From contig NZ_JACAAX010000006.1 in the NCBI RefSeq assembly GCF_013377085.1, forward strand, positions 62,001 through 126,000: a stretch of DNA of 64,000 bases, written 5' to 3'. The notes below the pieces were generated by a model. It had not been told where the DNA came from. It saw only the letters and a program-made list of their open reading frames with translations, and made no database searches. The DNA is from Rhodoplanes sp. Lineage in GTDB: Bacteria; Pseudomonadota; Alphaproteobacteria; Rhizobiales; Xanthobacteraceae. The translations under genes were made by a program, and so were the position numbers. Shown one piece after another: positions 24,890 to 33,401 of the stretch. Position 1 is the stretch's first letter, and the number at the start of each line of letters is the position of its first letter.

Positions 24890-27748
24890 ATGACTTCACT
24901 GAAAGCGCTGCAGGCCCAAGGCCAGGCCGTGTGGCTCGATTTCGTCGCCCGCGGCTTCGTCGAGAAGGGCGATCTCCGTAAGCTGGTCGAGCAGGACGGC
25001 GTGCGCGGCGTCACGTCCAACCCGGCGATCTTCGAGAAGGCCATTGCCGGCTCGAACGAGTACGACGATGCCATCCGGGCGGCCCTGCAGGAGCGCGACC
25101 GCAGCGTCGGCGACCTCTACGAGCGGCTCGCCGTCGCCGACATCCAGAAGGCGGCCGACGTGCTGCGGCCCGTCTACGACGCGACCGGCGGCGCCGACGG
25201 CTTCGTCAGCCTCGAAGTGTCGCCCTATCTGGCGCTCGACACCGAGGCGACCGTCGCCGAGGCACGCCGCCTGTGGCGCGACGTCGACCGCCCCAACCTG
25301 ATGGTGAAGGTGCCCGGCACGGCGCCCGGCGTTCCGGCCGTGCGCACCCTCATCGGCGAGGGCATCAACATCAATGTGACGCTGCTGTTTGCGCGGAGCG
25401 TCTACGAGGAGGTGGCCGAGGCCTATATCGCCGGACTCGAGGCGCTCGCGGCCAAGGGTGGCGACGTCTCCAAGGTCGCCAGCGTGGCGAGCTTCTTCGT
25501 CAGCCGCATCGACACCGCGGTCGACGCACTGCTCGAGCAGAAGGCCGCCGCCGTCGCCGACCCCGAGGAAAAGTCGCATATCGAGGAGCGGATGGGCGAG
25601 ATCGCCATCGCCAACGCCAAGGTCGCCTATGGCAGCTACAAGGCGATGATCGCCGGCGCGCGCTGGCAGGCGCTCGCCGCCAAGGGCGCGCGGCCGCAGC
25701 GGCTGCTTTGGGCCAGTACCGGCACCAAGAACAAATCCTACAGCGACGTCCTTTATGTCGACGAGCTGATCGGTCCCGATACGGTCAACACGGTGCCGCC
25801 GGCGACGCTCGATGCGTTCCGCGACCACGGCAGCCCGTCCGCCTCGCTCGAGCGATCGGTCGACGAGGCCGAGGCGGCGCTCGCCGGGCTGGCGCGGGCC
25901 GGCATCTCGCTCGACGAGGTGACGGACCGCCTGGTCACCGAGGGCGTGGCGCTGTTCGCCGACGCCGCCGACAAGCTTTTGGCCGCCGTCGCGACCAAGC
26001 GCGCCGAGGTCTTGGGCGACCGCATGAATCGGCAGACCATCACGGCCCATCGCGCCCTCGCCGAGGCCGTGTCGGCCGAGGCAGAGACCTGGCGCGCCAA
26101 GGGCCTGATCCGCCACCTGTGGGCGCGCGACGCCGGCGTGTGGACCGGCACCGACGAGGCGAAGTGGCTGGGCTGGCTGTCGAGCACGGCCGAGGCGCGC
26201 GACAAGCTCGCCGAATACAAGGCCTTCGCGGCCGACGTGAAGGCAGCCGGCTTCACCGATGTGCTGCTGCTCGGCATGGGCGGATCGAGCCTCGGCCCCG
26301 AGGTGCTGGCCGAGACCTTCGGGCCGCAGCCCGGCTGGCCGCGGCTGCGCATTCTCGATTCCACCGATCCGGCGCAGGTGCGGGCGACCGAAGCCGCCGT
26401 GAAGCTCGCCACGACGCTTGTGATCGTCTCCAGCAAGTCGGGCTCGACCACCGAGCCGAACGTGATGCTCGCCTATTTCCTCGACCGCCTGCGGGCGACC
26501 GTGGGCGACGCGGCCGGCCAGCATGTCGTCGCCGTCACGGATCCGGGCTCCTCGCTCGAGAAGGTGGCGAAGCGCGACGGGTTCCGAAAAATCTTCCACG
26601 GCGAGCCGACCATCGGCGGGCGCTACTCGGTGCTGTCGCCGTTCGGCCTGGTGCCGGCGGCCGCGGCCGGCATCGACGTGGAGGCGTTCGTCGCCTCGGC
26701 CGACGTGATGGTGCATGCCTGCGGCGCCGACGTGCCGCCTTCCGCCAACCCGGGCGTTCGGCTCGGCCTCGTGCTCGGGCTCGCCGCCAAGGCCGGTCGC
26801 GACAAGATGACGATGCTGGCCTCGTCGGGGCTCGCCGATTTCGGCGCCTGGGCCGAGCAGCTCGTCGCCGAGTCGACCGGCAAGAACGGCAAGGCGATCA
26901 TCCCGGTCGACGGCGAGCCGCTCGGCTCGCCGGTGTGCTACGGCAGCGACCGCATCTTCGTCGATCTCAGGCTCGCCGCCGACGCATCGTCGCCGCACGA
27001 CGCCGAGATCGCCGCGCTGGAGCACGCCGGCCACCCGGTCGTCCGCATCGTGCTGCGCGACCGCGCCGAGATTGCGCAAGAGTTCTTCCGGTTCGAGATC
27101 GCCACCGCGGTGGCGGGTGCCGTGCTGGGCATCAACCCGTTCGACCAGCCCGACGTCGAGGCGAGCAAGATCAAGACCCGCGAGCTGACCGCCGCCTTCG
27201 AGGCGACCGGGCGGCTGCCGGCCGAGACGCCGGTCGCCTCGAACGGGTCGTTCGACGTGTTCACGGATGCCAAGAACGCCGAGGCGCTGCGCGCCGCCGG
27301 GGCGGGCAATGATCTCGAAAGCTGGCTGAAGGCGCATTTCGCCCGCATCCGCCCCGGCGACTACGTGGCGCTGCTCGCCTATGTGGCACGCAACCGCTCC
27401 CATATCGGCACGCTGCAGAGCATGCGGCTCGCCGTGCGGGCGCGCCGCAAGGTCGCCACCTGCGTCGGCTTCGGGCCGCGCTTCCTGCACTCGACCGGCC
27501 AGGCCTACAAGGGCGGCCCGGACACCGGCGTCGTCCTCCAGATCACGGCCGACGACCACCCGGACCTGCCGATTCCCGGGCAGACCGCGAGCTTCGGCCT
27601 CGTCAAGGCGGCGCAGGCGCGCGGCGACTTCGGCGTCTTGTCCGACCGCGGCCGGCGGGCGCTGCGGGTCCACATCAAGACCGACGTCACGGCCGGGCTG
27701 GCGGCGCTCGCCGCCGCCGTCGAGCACGCGCTGAGCGCCACGCCCTGA
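24890..27748 (+). CDS. Bifunctional transaldolase / glucose-6-phosphate isomerase
   Basis: A fusion of 952 residues joining two enzymes of sugar phosphate metabolism. Residues 1 to about 370 are transaldolase: GVTSNPAIFEKAIAGS, the Schiff-base Lys140 in NLMVKVPGT, NINVTLLFA and WASTGTKNKSY. Residues about 385-950 are phosphoglucose isomerase, with LLLGMGGSSLGPEVLAETFG (about 460), SKSGSTTEPN (about 514), GGRYSVLSPFGLVPAAAAG and the C-terminal FGPRFLHSTGQAYKGGPDTG. Transaldolase makes fructose-6-P, and the isomerase turns it into glucose-6-P, the substrate of Zwf encoded downstream. Such fusions are known but uncommon. No frameshift interrupts the joint. Confidence 0.95.
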   Translation: MTSLKALQAQGQAVWLDFVARGFVEKGDLRKLVEQDGVRGVTSNPAIFEKAIAGSNEYDDAIRAALQERDRSVGDLYERLAVADIQKAADVLRPVYDATGGADGFVSLEVSPYLALDTEATVAEARRLWRDVDRPNLMVKVPGTAPGVPAVRTLIGEGININVTLLFARSVYEEVAEAYIAGLEALAAKGGDVSKVASVASFFVSRIDTAVDALLEQKAAAVADPEEKSHIEERMGEIAIANAKVAYGSYKAMIAGARWQALAAKGARPQRLLWASTGTKNKSYSDVLYVDELIGPDTVNTVPPATLDAFRDHGSPSASLERSVDEAEAALAGLARAGISLDEVTDRLVTEGVALFADAADKLLAAVATKRAEVLGDRMNRQTITAHRALAEAVSAEAETWRAKGLIRHLWARDAGVWTGTDEAKWLGWLSSTAEARDKLAEYKAFAADVKAAGFTDVLLLGMGGSSLGPEVLAETFGPQPGWPRLRILDSTDPAQVRATEAAVKLATTLVIVSSKSGSTTEPNVMLAYFLDRLRATVGDAAGQHVVAVTDPGSSLEKVAKRDGFRKIFHGEPTIGGRYSVLSPFGLVPAAAAGIDVEAFVASADVMVHACGADVPPSANPGVRLGLVLGLAAKAGRDKMTMLASSGLADFGAWAEQLVAESTGKNGKAIIPVDGEPLGSPVCYGSDRIFVDLRLAADASSPHDAEIAALEHAGHPVVRIVLRDRAEIAQEFFRFEIATAVAGAVLGINPFDQPDVEASKIKTRELTAAFEATGRLPAETPVASNGSFDVFTDAKNAEALRAAGAGNDLESWLKAHFARIRPGDYVALLAYVARNRSHIGTLQSMRLAVRARRKVATCVGFGPRFLHSTGQAYKGGPDTGVVLQITADDHPDLPIPGQTASFGLVKAAQARGDFGVLSDRGRRALRVHIKTDVTAGLAALAAAVEHALSATP

Positions 27749-27766
27749 GCTGAAGGAGAACACATC

Positions 27767-28750
27767 ATGCAGATCGGAATGATCGGGCTCGGACGGATGG
27801 GCGGCAACATCGTGCGTCGTCTGATGCGCAACGGCCATACGGCGGCCGTCTACGACCGCGATCAGCGGGCGGTCTCCGCCCTGGTGACCGACGGCGCCGT
27901 CGGCGCTTCCGACATCGAGGATCTGCTGCGCAAGCTCGAAACCCCGCGCGTCGTGTGGGTGATGCTGCCGGCCGGCCCGATCACCGAGAGCACGATCGAA
28001 ACGCTGTCCGGGCTCTTGTCGTCCGGCGACGTCGTGATCGACGGCGGCAACACGTTCTGGAAGGACGACATCCGCCGCGCCCGCTGGCTCAAGCAGCGCG
28101 GCGTGCACTATGTCGATGTCGGAACCTCGGGCGGCGTGTGGGGGCTCGAGCGCGGCTACTGCATGATGGTCGGCGGCGAAAAGGAGACGGTGAAGCGCCT
28201 CGACCCGATCTTCGCGACGCTGGCACCCGGCGAGGCCGAGATCCCGCCGACCGCGGGCCGCGAAGGCCGCGATCCGCGACCCGAGCGCGGCTATCTGCAC
28301 GCCGGCCCGAGCGGCGCCGGCCACTTCGTCAAGATGATCCACAACGGCATCGAGTACGGCCTGATGCAGGCCTATGCCGAAGGCTTCGACATCCTCAAGA
28401 ACGCCGGCAGCGAGGCGCTGCCCAAGGAGGAGCGATTCAACTTCGACCTCACCGACATCGCCGAGACCTGGCGGCGCGGCAGCGTGATCACGTCCTGGCT
28501 GCTCGACCTCACCGCCTCGGCACTGACCCGCGACGCCGATCTCGGCGACTACACGGGCTATGTGGAGGATTCGGGCGAGGGGCGCTGGACCATCATGGCG
28601 GCCGTCGACGAGGCGGTGCCGGCCGACGTGCTCTCGGCCGCGCTCTATGCGCGCTTCCGGTCGCGCCGCGACCACACGTTTGGTGAGAAGATCCTGTCGG
28701 CGATGCGGCAGGGCTTCGGCGGCCATGTCGAGCCGAAGGCGGGTCCGTGA
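27767..28750 (+). CDS. gnd: 6-phosphogluconate dehydrogenase, decarboxylating (short type)
   Basis: An enzyme of 327 residues that oxidises 6-phosphogluconate to ribulose-5-P and CO2. The Rossmann start [20 protein letters not shown] is clear. Substrate-site stretches are [19 protein letters not shown] and [20 protein letters not shown], with the conserved Lys and His-Asn. At about 330 residues it belongs to the shorter branch (YqeC/GntZ-like, often NAD-dependent), not the 470-residue E. coli Gnd; the cofactor is inferred. It starts 18 bases after the fusion gene with AAGGAGA upstream and overlaps the zwf GTG by four bases. Confidence 0.95.
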   Translation: MQIGMIGLGRMGGNIVRRLMRNGHTAAVYDRDQRAVSALVTDGAVGASDIEDLLRKLETPRVVWVMLPAGPITESTIETLSGLLSSGDVVIDGGNTFWKDDIRRARWLKQRGVHYVDVGTSGGVWGLERGYCMMVGGEKETVKRLDPIFATLAPGEAEIPPTAGREGRDPRPERGYLHAGPSGAGHFVKMIHNGIEYGLMQAYAEGFDILKNAGSEALPKEERFNFDLTDIAETWRRGSVITSWLLDLTASALTRDADLGDYTGYVEDSGEGRWTIMAAVDEAVPADVLSAALYARFRSRRDHTFGEKILSAMRQGFGGHVEPKAGP

Positions 28751-30267
28751 CGGCAAAGAACGGCGCGCGGGTCGTTCCCCCGGCTGACCCGTGCTGCTTC
28801 GTGGTGTTCGGCGCGTCCGGCGACCTGACCCACCGGCTTCTGATGCCGGCCCTCTACAATCTCGCCGCGTCGGGCCTGCTGCCCGACGCCTTTTCCATTG
28901 TCGGCGTGGCGCGCGCCGAGATGACCACCGCGGCGTTCTGCGATGGCCTGCGAAAAGCCCTCGATCAGTTCGCCACCCGCAAGGTCGAGCCGGCCGTGGT
29001 CGAGCGGCTGCTCTCCTGCGTCACCTATGTCCAGGGTGGCCCGGAGGACGAGGCGTCGTTCGATCGGCTCGGCGAGACGCTCGTCGCCATCGAGCATAAG
29101 CGCGGCACTCGCGGCAACCGCCTCTATTATCTGGCGACGCCGCCCACTGCCTTCACGCCGACCGCCCGCGCGCTCGGCCGCACCGGCCTCGCCCGCGAGG
29201 AGAACGGGGCGTGGCGCCGGCTGATCATCGAGAAGCCGTTCGGCACCGATCTCGCCTCGGCACAGGCGCTCAACCGGGCGCTGCTCGATGTCTTCGAGGA
29301 GCACCAGATCTTCCGCATCGACCACTATCTCGGCAAGGAGACGGTGCAGAATATCATGGTGATGCGGTTCGCCAACGGCCTGTTCGAACCGATCTGGAAC
29401 CGCGACCATATCGACCAGGTGCAGATCACGGTGGCGGAGACGCTTCCGGTCGGTCGTCGCGGAAAGTTCTACGATGCCACCGGCGCGCTGCGCGACATGG
29501 TGCCGAACCATCTGTTCCAGCTCCTGTCGCTGGTCGCCATGGAGCCGCCGTCGCGCTTCGACGCCCGCTCGGTGCGCAGCGAGAAGGCGAATGTGCTCGA
29601 CGAGATTCAGATGATCACGCCCGAGGAGGCGCTGCGCCGCTCGGTGCGCGGCCAGTATCTCGCCGGCCGGGCCGGCCGCGAGGACGTACCGGACTATCGC
29701 GCCACCCGCGACGTTGCACCCGACAGCACGACCGAGACCTATGTGGCGCTCGGCCTGTCGATCGACAATTGGCGTTGGGCCGGCGTGCCGTTCTTCCTGC
29801 GCACCGGCAAGGCGCTGTGCGCCCGTGTCAGCGAGGTGGCGATCAAGTTCAAGCAGGCGCCCTTCGCGATGTTCCGCCACACGCCGATCGAGCATCTCGC
29901 GGAAAACTTCCTCACCGTCCGGATCGCGCCGGAAGAGGGGATTTCGCTGCAGTTCAACGCCAAGGTCCCGGGCCCGTCGATCGCCATCGACGGTGTGCAC
30001 ATGACGTTCCAGTACAAGGATTACTTCGAGAGCGCACCGAGCACCGGCTACGAGACGCTGATCTACGACTGCATGATCGGCGACGCGATCCTGTTCCAGC
30101 GCGCCGACGGGGTCGAGGCCGGCTGGCGCGCCGTGCAGCCCTTCCTCGACGCCTGGCGGCAGGCGGGCCCGGAGGGCCTCTCCTTCTACAAGGCCGGCAG
30201 CGACGGACCCGAGGAGGCGCACCGGCTGATCGGCGATCACGGCCGCCGCTGGCGCCCGGTCTGCTGA
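28747..30267 (+). CDS. zwf: Glucose-6-phosphate 1-dehydrogenase
   Basis: Zwf, 506 residues; it oxidises glucose-6-P to 6-phosphogluconolactone with NADP+ or NAD+. The nucleotide-binding motif is [19 protein letters not shown] near residue 25, and the active-site signature [20 protein letters not shown] contains the catalytic His and Lys. [15 protein letters not shown] precedes it, and [15 protein letters not shown] follows. The start is a GTG that overlaps the gnd stop (GTGA). It stands between gnd and pgl, completing the oxidative branch. A long palindromic repeat follows the stop. Confidence 0.97.
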   Translation: MTAKNGARVVPPADPCCFVVFGASGDLTHRLLMPALYNLAASGLLPDAFSIVGVARAEMTTAAFCDGLRKALDQFATRKVEPAVVERLLSCVTYVQGGPEDEASFDRLGETLVAIEHKRGTRGNRLYYLATPPTAFTPTARALGRTGLAREENGAWRRLIIEKPFGTDLASAQALNRALLDVFEEHQIFRIDHYLGKETVQNIMVMRFANGLFEPIWNRDHIDQVQITVAETLPVGRRGKFYDATGALRDMVPNHLFQLLSLVAMEPPSRFDARSVRSEKANVLDEIQMITPEEALRRSVRGQYLAGRAGREDVPDYRATRDVAPDSTTETYVALGLSIDNWRWAGVPFFLRTGKALCARVSEVAIKFKQAPFAMFRHTPIEHLAENFLTVRIAPEEGISLQFNAKVPGPSIAIDGVHMTFQYKDYFESAPSTGYETLIYDCMIGDAILFQRADGVEAGWRAVQPFLDAWRQAGPEGLSFYKAGSDGPEEAHRLIGDHGRRWRPVC

Positions 30268-30290
30268 GGGCGGGTGCTATTTATATCTCG

Positions 30291-30393
30291 GTCATTCCGG
30301 GGCGCGGACCGAAGGTCCGCGAGCCCGGAATCCATAACCCCGGTCTGTGAGTATGGATTCCGGGCTCGCCGCTGCGCGGCGCCCCGGAATGAC
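30291..30393. repeat. Long palindrome between zwf and pgl (family A, double unit)
   Basis: An inverted repeat of about 103 bases. The left arm GTCATTCCGGGGCGC...GAGCCCGGAATCCATA and the right arm TATGGATTCCGGGCTCG...GCGCCCCGGAATGAC are near-perfect complements. Each arm also folds on itself: GCGGACC-GAA-GGTCCGC on the left and GCCGC-TGC-GCGGC on the right. A single copy of the right unit is at 15721-15753. As RNA this cruciform-like structure could stabilise the upstream tal-pgi, gnd and zwf message or uncouple pgl. The frame of pgl is open through it, but that is not coding. Confidence 0.82.
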
Positions 30394-30436
30394 GGAGGAG
30401 GGCAGTCGCCCGCTCAGCGACGACGAGGACTCAAGG

Positions 30437-31183
30437 ATGGCCGACCGACACTTCGTCGTCCTCGACGATCACGACACACTGGTCGCGGCGGCGGCGGAAC
30501 GCATCGCTTCGCTGCTCGAACGCGTGGACGAGCATGCAGCGGTGTGCTTGACCGGTGGTTCCACCATCGTGCCGGTGTATCGGCGGCTCGCTGCGCGGCC
30601 GCTGCGCGAAAAAATCCCGATCGGGCGGATCGACTGGTTCTTCGGCGACGAGCGTTTCGTTCCGGCAGGGCACGGGCTCAGCAATGCCGTTCAGGCTCGA
30701 GAAGTGCTGCTCGACCCGCTCGGCGTTCCGCCGGCGCGCATCCACGCGATGCCCACCGATGCGCCCGACCCGGATGCGGCGGCGCGGCGCTACGAAGGCG
30801 CGCTCATGGCGCATTACGGGGCCGATCGATTCGATCGCGCCCGGCCGCTGTTCGACCTCGTGCTGCTCGGCATGGGGGCGGACGGCCACGCGGCGTCGCT
30901 GTTCCCGGGGGCGGACGGGCTCGACGAGCGCGAGCGCTGGGTGATCGGGGTCGACATGGCGGGCCAACCGCCGCTCGTTCCGCGCGTCACCCTCACGCTG
31001 CCGGCGCTTGCGTCGAGCCGGGCCATGCTGTTCATCGTGTCGGGACGAGACAAGCGCGCGGCGCTGTCGCGCATCCTCGCGGGCGACGATCTGCCGGCCG
31101 CGCGGGCCAGGTCCGCGGGGGAGACCCTGTGGCTCGTCGACCGCGCCGCCGCACCCGACACGCTGACCAAGGACCTGTCATGA
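30437..31183 (+). CDS. pgl: 6-phosphogluconolactonase
   Basis: Pgl/DevB type, 248 residues; it hydrolyses 6-phosphogluconolactone, the product of Zwf. AVCLTGGSTIVPVYRRLA is the substrate-phosphate loop, IDWFFGDERFV carries the conserved Asp-Glu-Arg, and LLGMGADGHAASLFPG is the glycine-rich signature, followed by PRVTLTLPAL. I chose ATG 30437 (MADRHFVV) with GAGGA seven bases upstream; earlier in-frame starts lie in the palindromic repeat. The stop overlaps the next gene by four bases. Confidence 0.94.
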   Translation: MADRHFVVLDDHDTLVAAAAERIASLLERVDEHAAVCLTGGSTIVPVYRRLAARPLREKIPIGRIDWFFGDERFVPAGHGLSNAVQAREVLLDPLGVPPARIHAMPTDAPDPDAAARRYEGALMAHYGADRFDRARPLFDLVLLGMGADGHAASLFPGADGLDERERWVIGVDMAGQPPLVPRVTLTLPALASSRAMLFIVSGRDKRAALSRILAGDDLPAARARSAGETLWLVDRAAAPDTLTKDLS

Positions 31184-31818
31184 CGACCCGTGCCCGTGCC
31201 GCCATCATTCCGGTCACGCCGTTCCAGCAGAACTGCACGCTGCTGTGGTGCGAGGCGACCAAGAAGGGCGTCGTCGTCGATCCGGGCGGCGATCTCGACT
31301 CCATCGCCGAGACGATCGCCAAGGCCGGCGTCACGGTCGAGCAGATCTGGCTGACTCACGGGCATATCGATCACGCGGGCGGGGCGGCGGAGCTGAAGGA
31401 GCGGCTCGGGGTTGCGATCACGGGCCCGCATCGCGACGACGCCTTCCTGCTCGACAGTCTGGTCGAGTCCGGCCAAGCCTACGGCATCGAGGCCCGCAAC
31501 TGCACGCCGGACCGCTGGCTCACGGAGGGCGACCGGCTGAGCGTCGGCGAGCTCGCGCTCGAGGTGCTGCACTGTCCCGGCCACTCGCCCGGCAGCGTCG
31601 CCTTCGTCGACCGCAGCCAGGGCTTCGCCATCACGGGCGACGTGCTGTTCCGCGGCTCGATCGGTCGCACCGACCTGCCGGGTGGCGATTACGACACCCT
31701 GATTCGCTCGATCACCGAGAAGCTGCTGCCGCTCGGCGACGATGTCGCCTTCATCTGCGGCCACGGCCCGACCTCGACGATCGGCCACGAGCGGGCGACC
31801 AATCCGTTCCTGCGCTGA
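31180..31818 (+). CDS. Metallo-beta-lactamase-fold hydrolase, glyoxalase II-like
   Basis: A protein of 212 residues with the metal-binding motif THGHIDHAGG (residues about 65-74), the later ligands in LHCPGHSPGSVAF and FAITGDVLFRGSIGRTDLPG, and the final FICGHGPTSTIGHER. This pattern is that of YcbL-like relatives of hydroxyacylglutathione hydrolase. The substrate is not known. Its ATG overlaps the pgl stop (ATGA), so it belongs to the pentose phosphate operon and may serve repair or detoxification of a reactive metabolite (inference). It converges with dedA. Confidence 0.88.
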   Translation: MTTRARAAIIPVTPFQQNCTLLWCEATKKGVVVDPGGDLDSIAETIAKAGVTVEQIWLTHGHIDHAGGAAELKERLGVAITGPHRDDAFLLDSLVESGQAYGIEARNCTPDRWLTEGDRLSVGELALEVLHCPGHSPGSVAFVDRSQGFAITGDVLFRGSIGRTDLPGGDYDTLIRSITEKLLPLGDDVAFICGHGPTSTIGHERATNPFLR

Positions 31819-31820
31819 CA

Positions 31821-32435
31821 CTACGGTCTGCGCCGTCGGCGCAGCCACCAGACTGCAGCGGCGAGAAGGGTCATCGCCGCGACGGCGGCGAGCGCCGGCC
31901 AGAACCGCCGGCCGGCGGCGACGAGCGCGTCGGCGTGCTCGCCTGCCACATAGCCGAGCGTCGTCCACAAGCCGACCCAGGCGGCTGCCCCGAGCGCGTT
32001 GAAGACCAGGAAACGCCGCCAGTCCATCGCCAGCGTGCCGGCGACCACGCCGTTGAGCTGCCGCAGCACCGCGACAAAGCGCGCGACCGCGACGGTCGCC
32101 GGGCCGAAGCGGGCGAACGCCGCCTCGACCCGGGCGAGCCGCGCGGCATCGAGGCCGATGGTCCCGCCGAACCGCAGCACCAGGGCGCGGCCGCCGAACC
32201 GTCCGATGGCGTAGCCGACATTGTCGCCCGCCACCGCACCGATCCAGGCGCCGACCACCACGGCCGGAAACGACAGCTCGCCGCGCCCGGCCAGCGCCGA
32301 GGCGAACAGCAGCAGCGATTCGCCCGGCAACGGCACGCCGAAGGATTCGAGCAGAATGATCACCGTGACGGCGCCGGCCCCGTGGTCGCGCACCAGCGGC
32401 TCGAGGCTTTCGACGATATGGGCCAGCGACTGCAA
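31821..32435 (-). CDS. DedA family membrane protein
   Basis: A membrane protein of 204 residues from the DedA/SNARE-associated family, linked to undecaprenyl phosphate or lipid flipping and membrane homeostasis. The family pattern is visible: VTVIILLESFGVPLPGESLL, GAVAGDNVGYAIGRFGGRAL and FARFGPATVAVARFVAVLRQ, then NGVVAGTLAMDWRRFLVFNA with the essential Arg and Gly residues. Several hydrophobic segments continue to an arginine-rich end. The start appears to be TTG at 32435, with GGGAGGA about four bases upstream; I see no ATG or GTG that fits. It converges with the preceding hydrolase gene and diverges from the methyltransferase gene. Confidence 0.85.
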   Translation of the reverse strand: MQSLAHIVESLEPLVRDHGAGAVTVIILLESFGVPLPGESLLLFASALAGRGELSFPAVVVGAWIGAVAGDNVGYAIGRFGGRALVLRFGGTIGLDAARLARVEAAFARFGPATVAVARFVAVLRQLNGVVAGTLAMDWRRFLVFNALGAAAWVGLWTTLGYVAGEHADALVAAGRRFWPALAAVAAMTLLAAAVWWLRRRRRP

Positions 32436-32567
32436 ATGGTCCTCCCGAGAGATTGTGCCCGGGCGGCCGTAGCCGGACCGGCAGGGCCGCCTTGCCTTTT
32501 GCGGGGGCCTGCTCCACAACACCGGCCGAGCCGCGTCCGGCCCACGGACGCAAGCGGAGCCGACCCC

Positions 32568-33236
32568 ATGGATTTCGCTGCCGCCCGCCGCAAGATGGTC
32601 GACAACCAGGTGCGACCGAACGGCGTCACCGATCTGCGCCTGGTTGATGCCCTGCTGGCTGTCCCGCGCGAGCATTACGTGCCCGCGGGCAAGACCGCCA
32701 TGGCCTATATGGACGGCGACCTGGCGGTCGCGTCCGTCACGCACGGCCGGCCCGACCGCTGCCTGCTCAAGCCGATGGTCCTGGCCCGCATGATCCAGGC
32801 GCTCGACCTGGCGGAGACCGACCGCGTGCTCGACATCGCCTGCGGCACCGGCTACTCGACCGCGGTTCTGGCCCGTCTCGCGGCCCAGGTGACCGGGCTC
32901 GAGGAGACGGCAGCGCTCGCCGAATCGGCGGGCCGGCTCCTGGCCTCGGCCGGCGTCGCCAACGCGACCGCGGTGTCGGGCCCGTTGGAGGCCGGCTGGC
33001 CGGGGAGCGCGCCCTACGACGCCATCCTGATCAACGGCACGGTCGATTCGGTTCCGAAGGCGATGCTGGCGCAGCTCGCCGAGGGTGGTCGCCTGGTCGC
33101 CGTCATCGGCAGCAAGGCGCCGGGCGAGGTCGTGCTCTATCGCTCCGTCAATCGCGAGGCGAGCGGGGTTCCGGTCTTCGACGCCTCGGCGCCCGTCCTG
33201 CCGGCCTTTTCCAAGCCGCCGGTATTTGTTTTCTAA
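32568..33236 (+). CDS. Protein-L-isoaspartate O-methyltransferase family protein
   Basis: An S-adenosylmethionine-dependent methyltransferase of 222 residues, related to the enzyme that repairs isoaspartate. It begins MDFAAARRKMVDNQVRPNGV, typical of the alphaproteobacterial group. The SAM motif I is VLDIACGTGYSTAVLARLA, followed by EEGGRLVAVIG-type sequence (LAEGGRLVAVIG). The loop that in true PIMT reads GQTISQP is replaced by THGRPDRCLLKP, so repair activity is doubtful. It lies just before the TolC gene, an arrangement I recall from other Rhizobiales. ATG 32568 has AAGCGGAGC upstream. Confidence 0.85.
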   Translation: MDFAAARRKMVDNQVRPNGVTDLRLVDALLAVPREHYVPAGKTAMAYMDGDLAVASVTHGRPDRCLLKPMVLARMIQALDLAETDRVLDIACGTGYSTAVLARLAAQVTGLEETAALAESAGRLLASAGVANATAVSGPLEAGWPGSAPYDAILINGTVDSVPKAMLAQLAEGGRLVAVIGSKAPGEVVLYRSVNREASGVPVFDASAPVLPAFSKPPVFVF

Positions 33237-33260
33237 GGCTAATCTGTTCGCTGGCCGGCT

Positions 33261-33291
33261 GTGGCGCGAATGCGCCACCACGCATCTTTTT
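33261..33291 (+). terminator. Candidate terminator after the methyltransferase gene
   Basis: GTGGCGC (33261-33267), loop GAAT, GCGCCAC (33272-33278) is a perfect 7-bp hairpin. Five T follow, at 33287-33291, but eight bases lie between stem and T run, more than is ideal. It stands in the 165-base gap before tolC. Confidence 0.45.
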
Positions 33292-33401
33292 CACCGACGG
33301 GGTATCCAGGGCGCTGAGCGGTTTTTATTGTGACGCCACGGTGGGCCAGCTCTCACACGGCCCGCCGACATATCTGAGCGTTCACGATTTCGAGGTAGAC
33401 C

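Noticed and set aside
24896-28756. A 1286-codon open frame on the minus strand
   Set aside because: It is antisense to tal-pgi and gnd, which have complete family motifs. Its composition (Arg, Gly, His, Asp, Val-rich) is what high-GC third positions give on the opposite strand.
30347-30436. N-terminal extension of Pgl
   Set aside because: It is translation of the family A repeat; ATG 30437 has a ribosome-binding site and fits the family length.
31821-33281. DedA frame extended across the methyltransferase gene
   Set aside because: The extension is antisense to the methyltransferase. The DedA family begins near the TTG at 32435, which has GGGAGGA before it.
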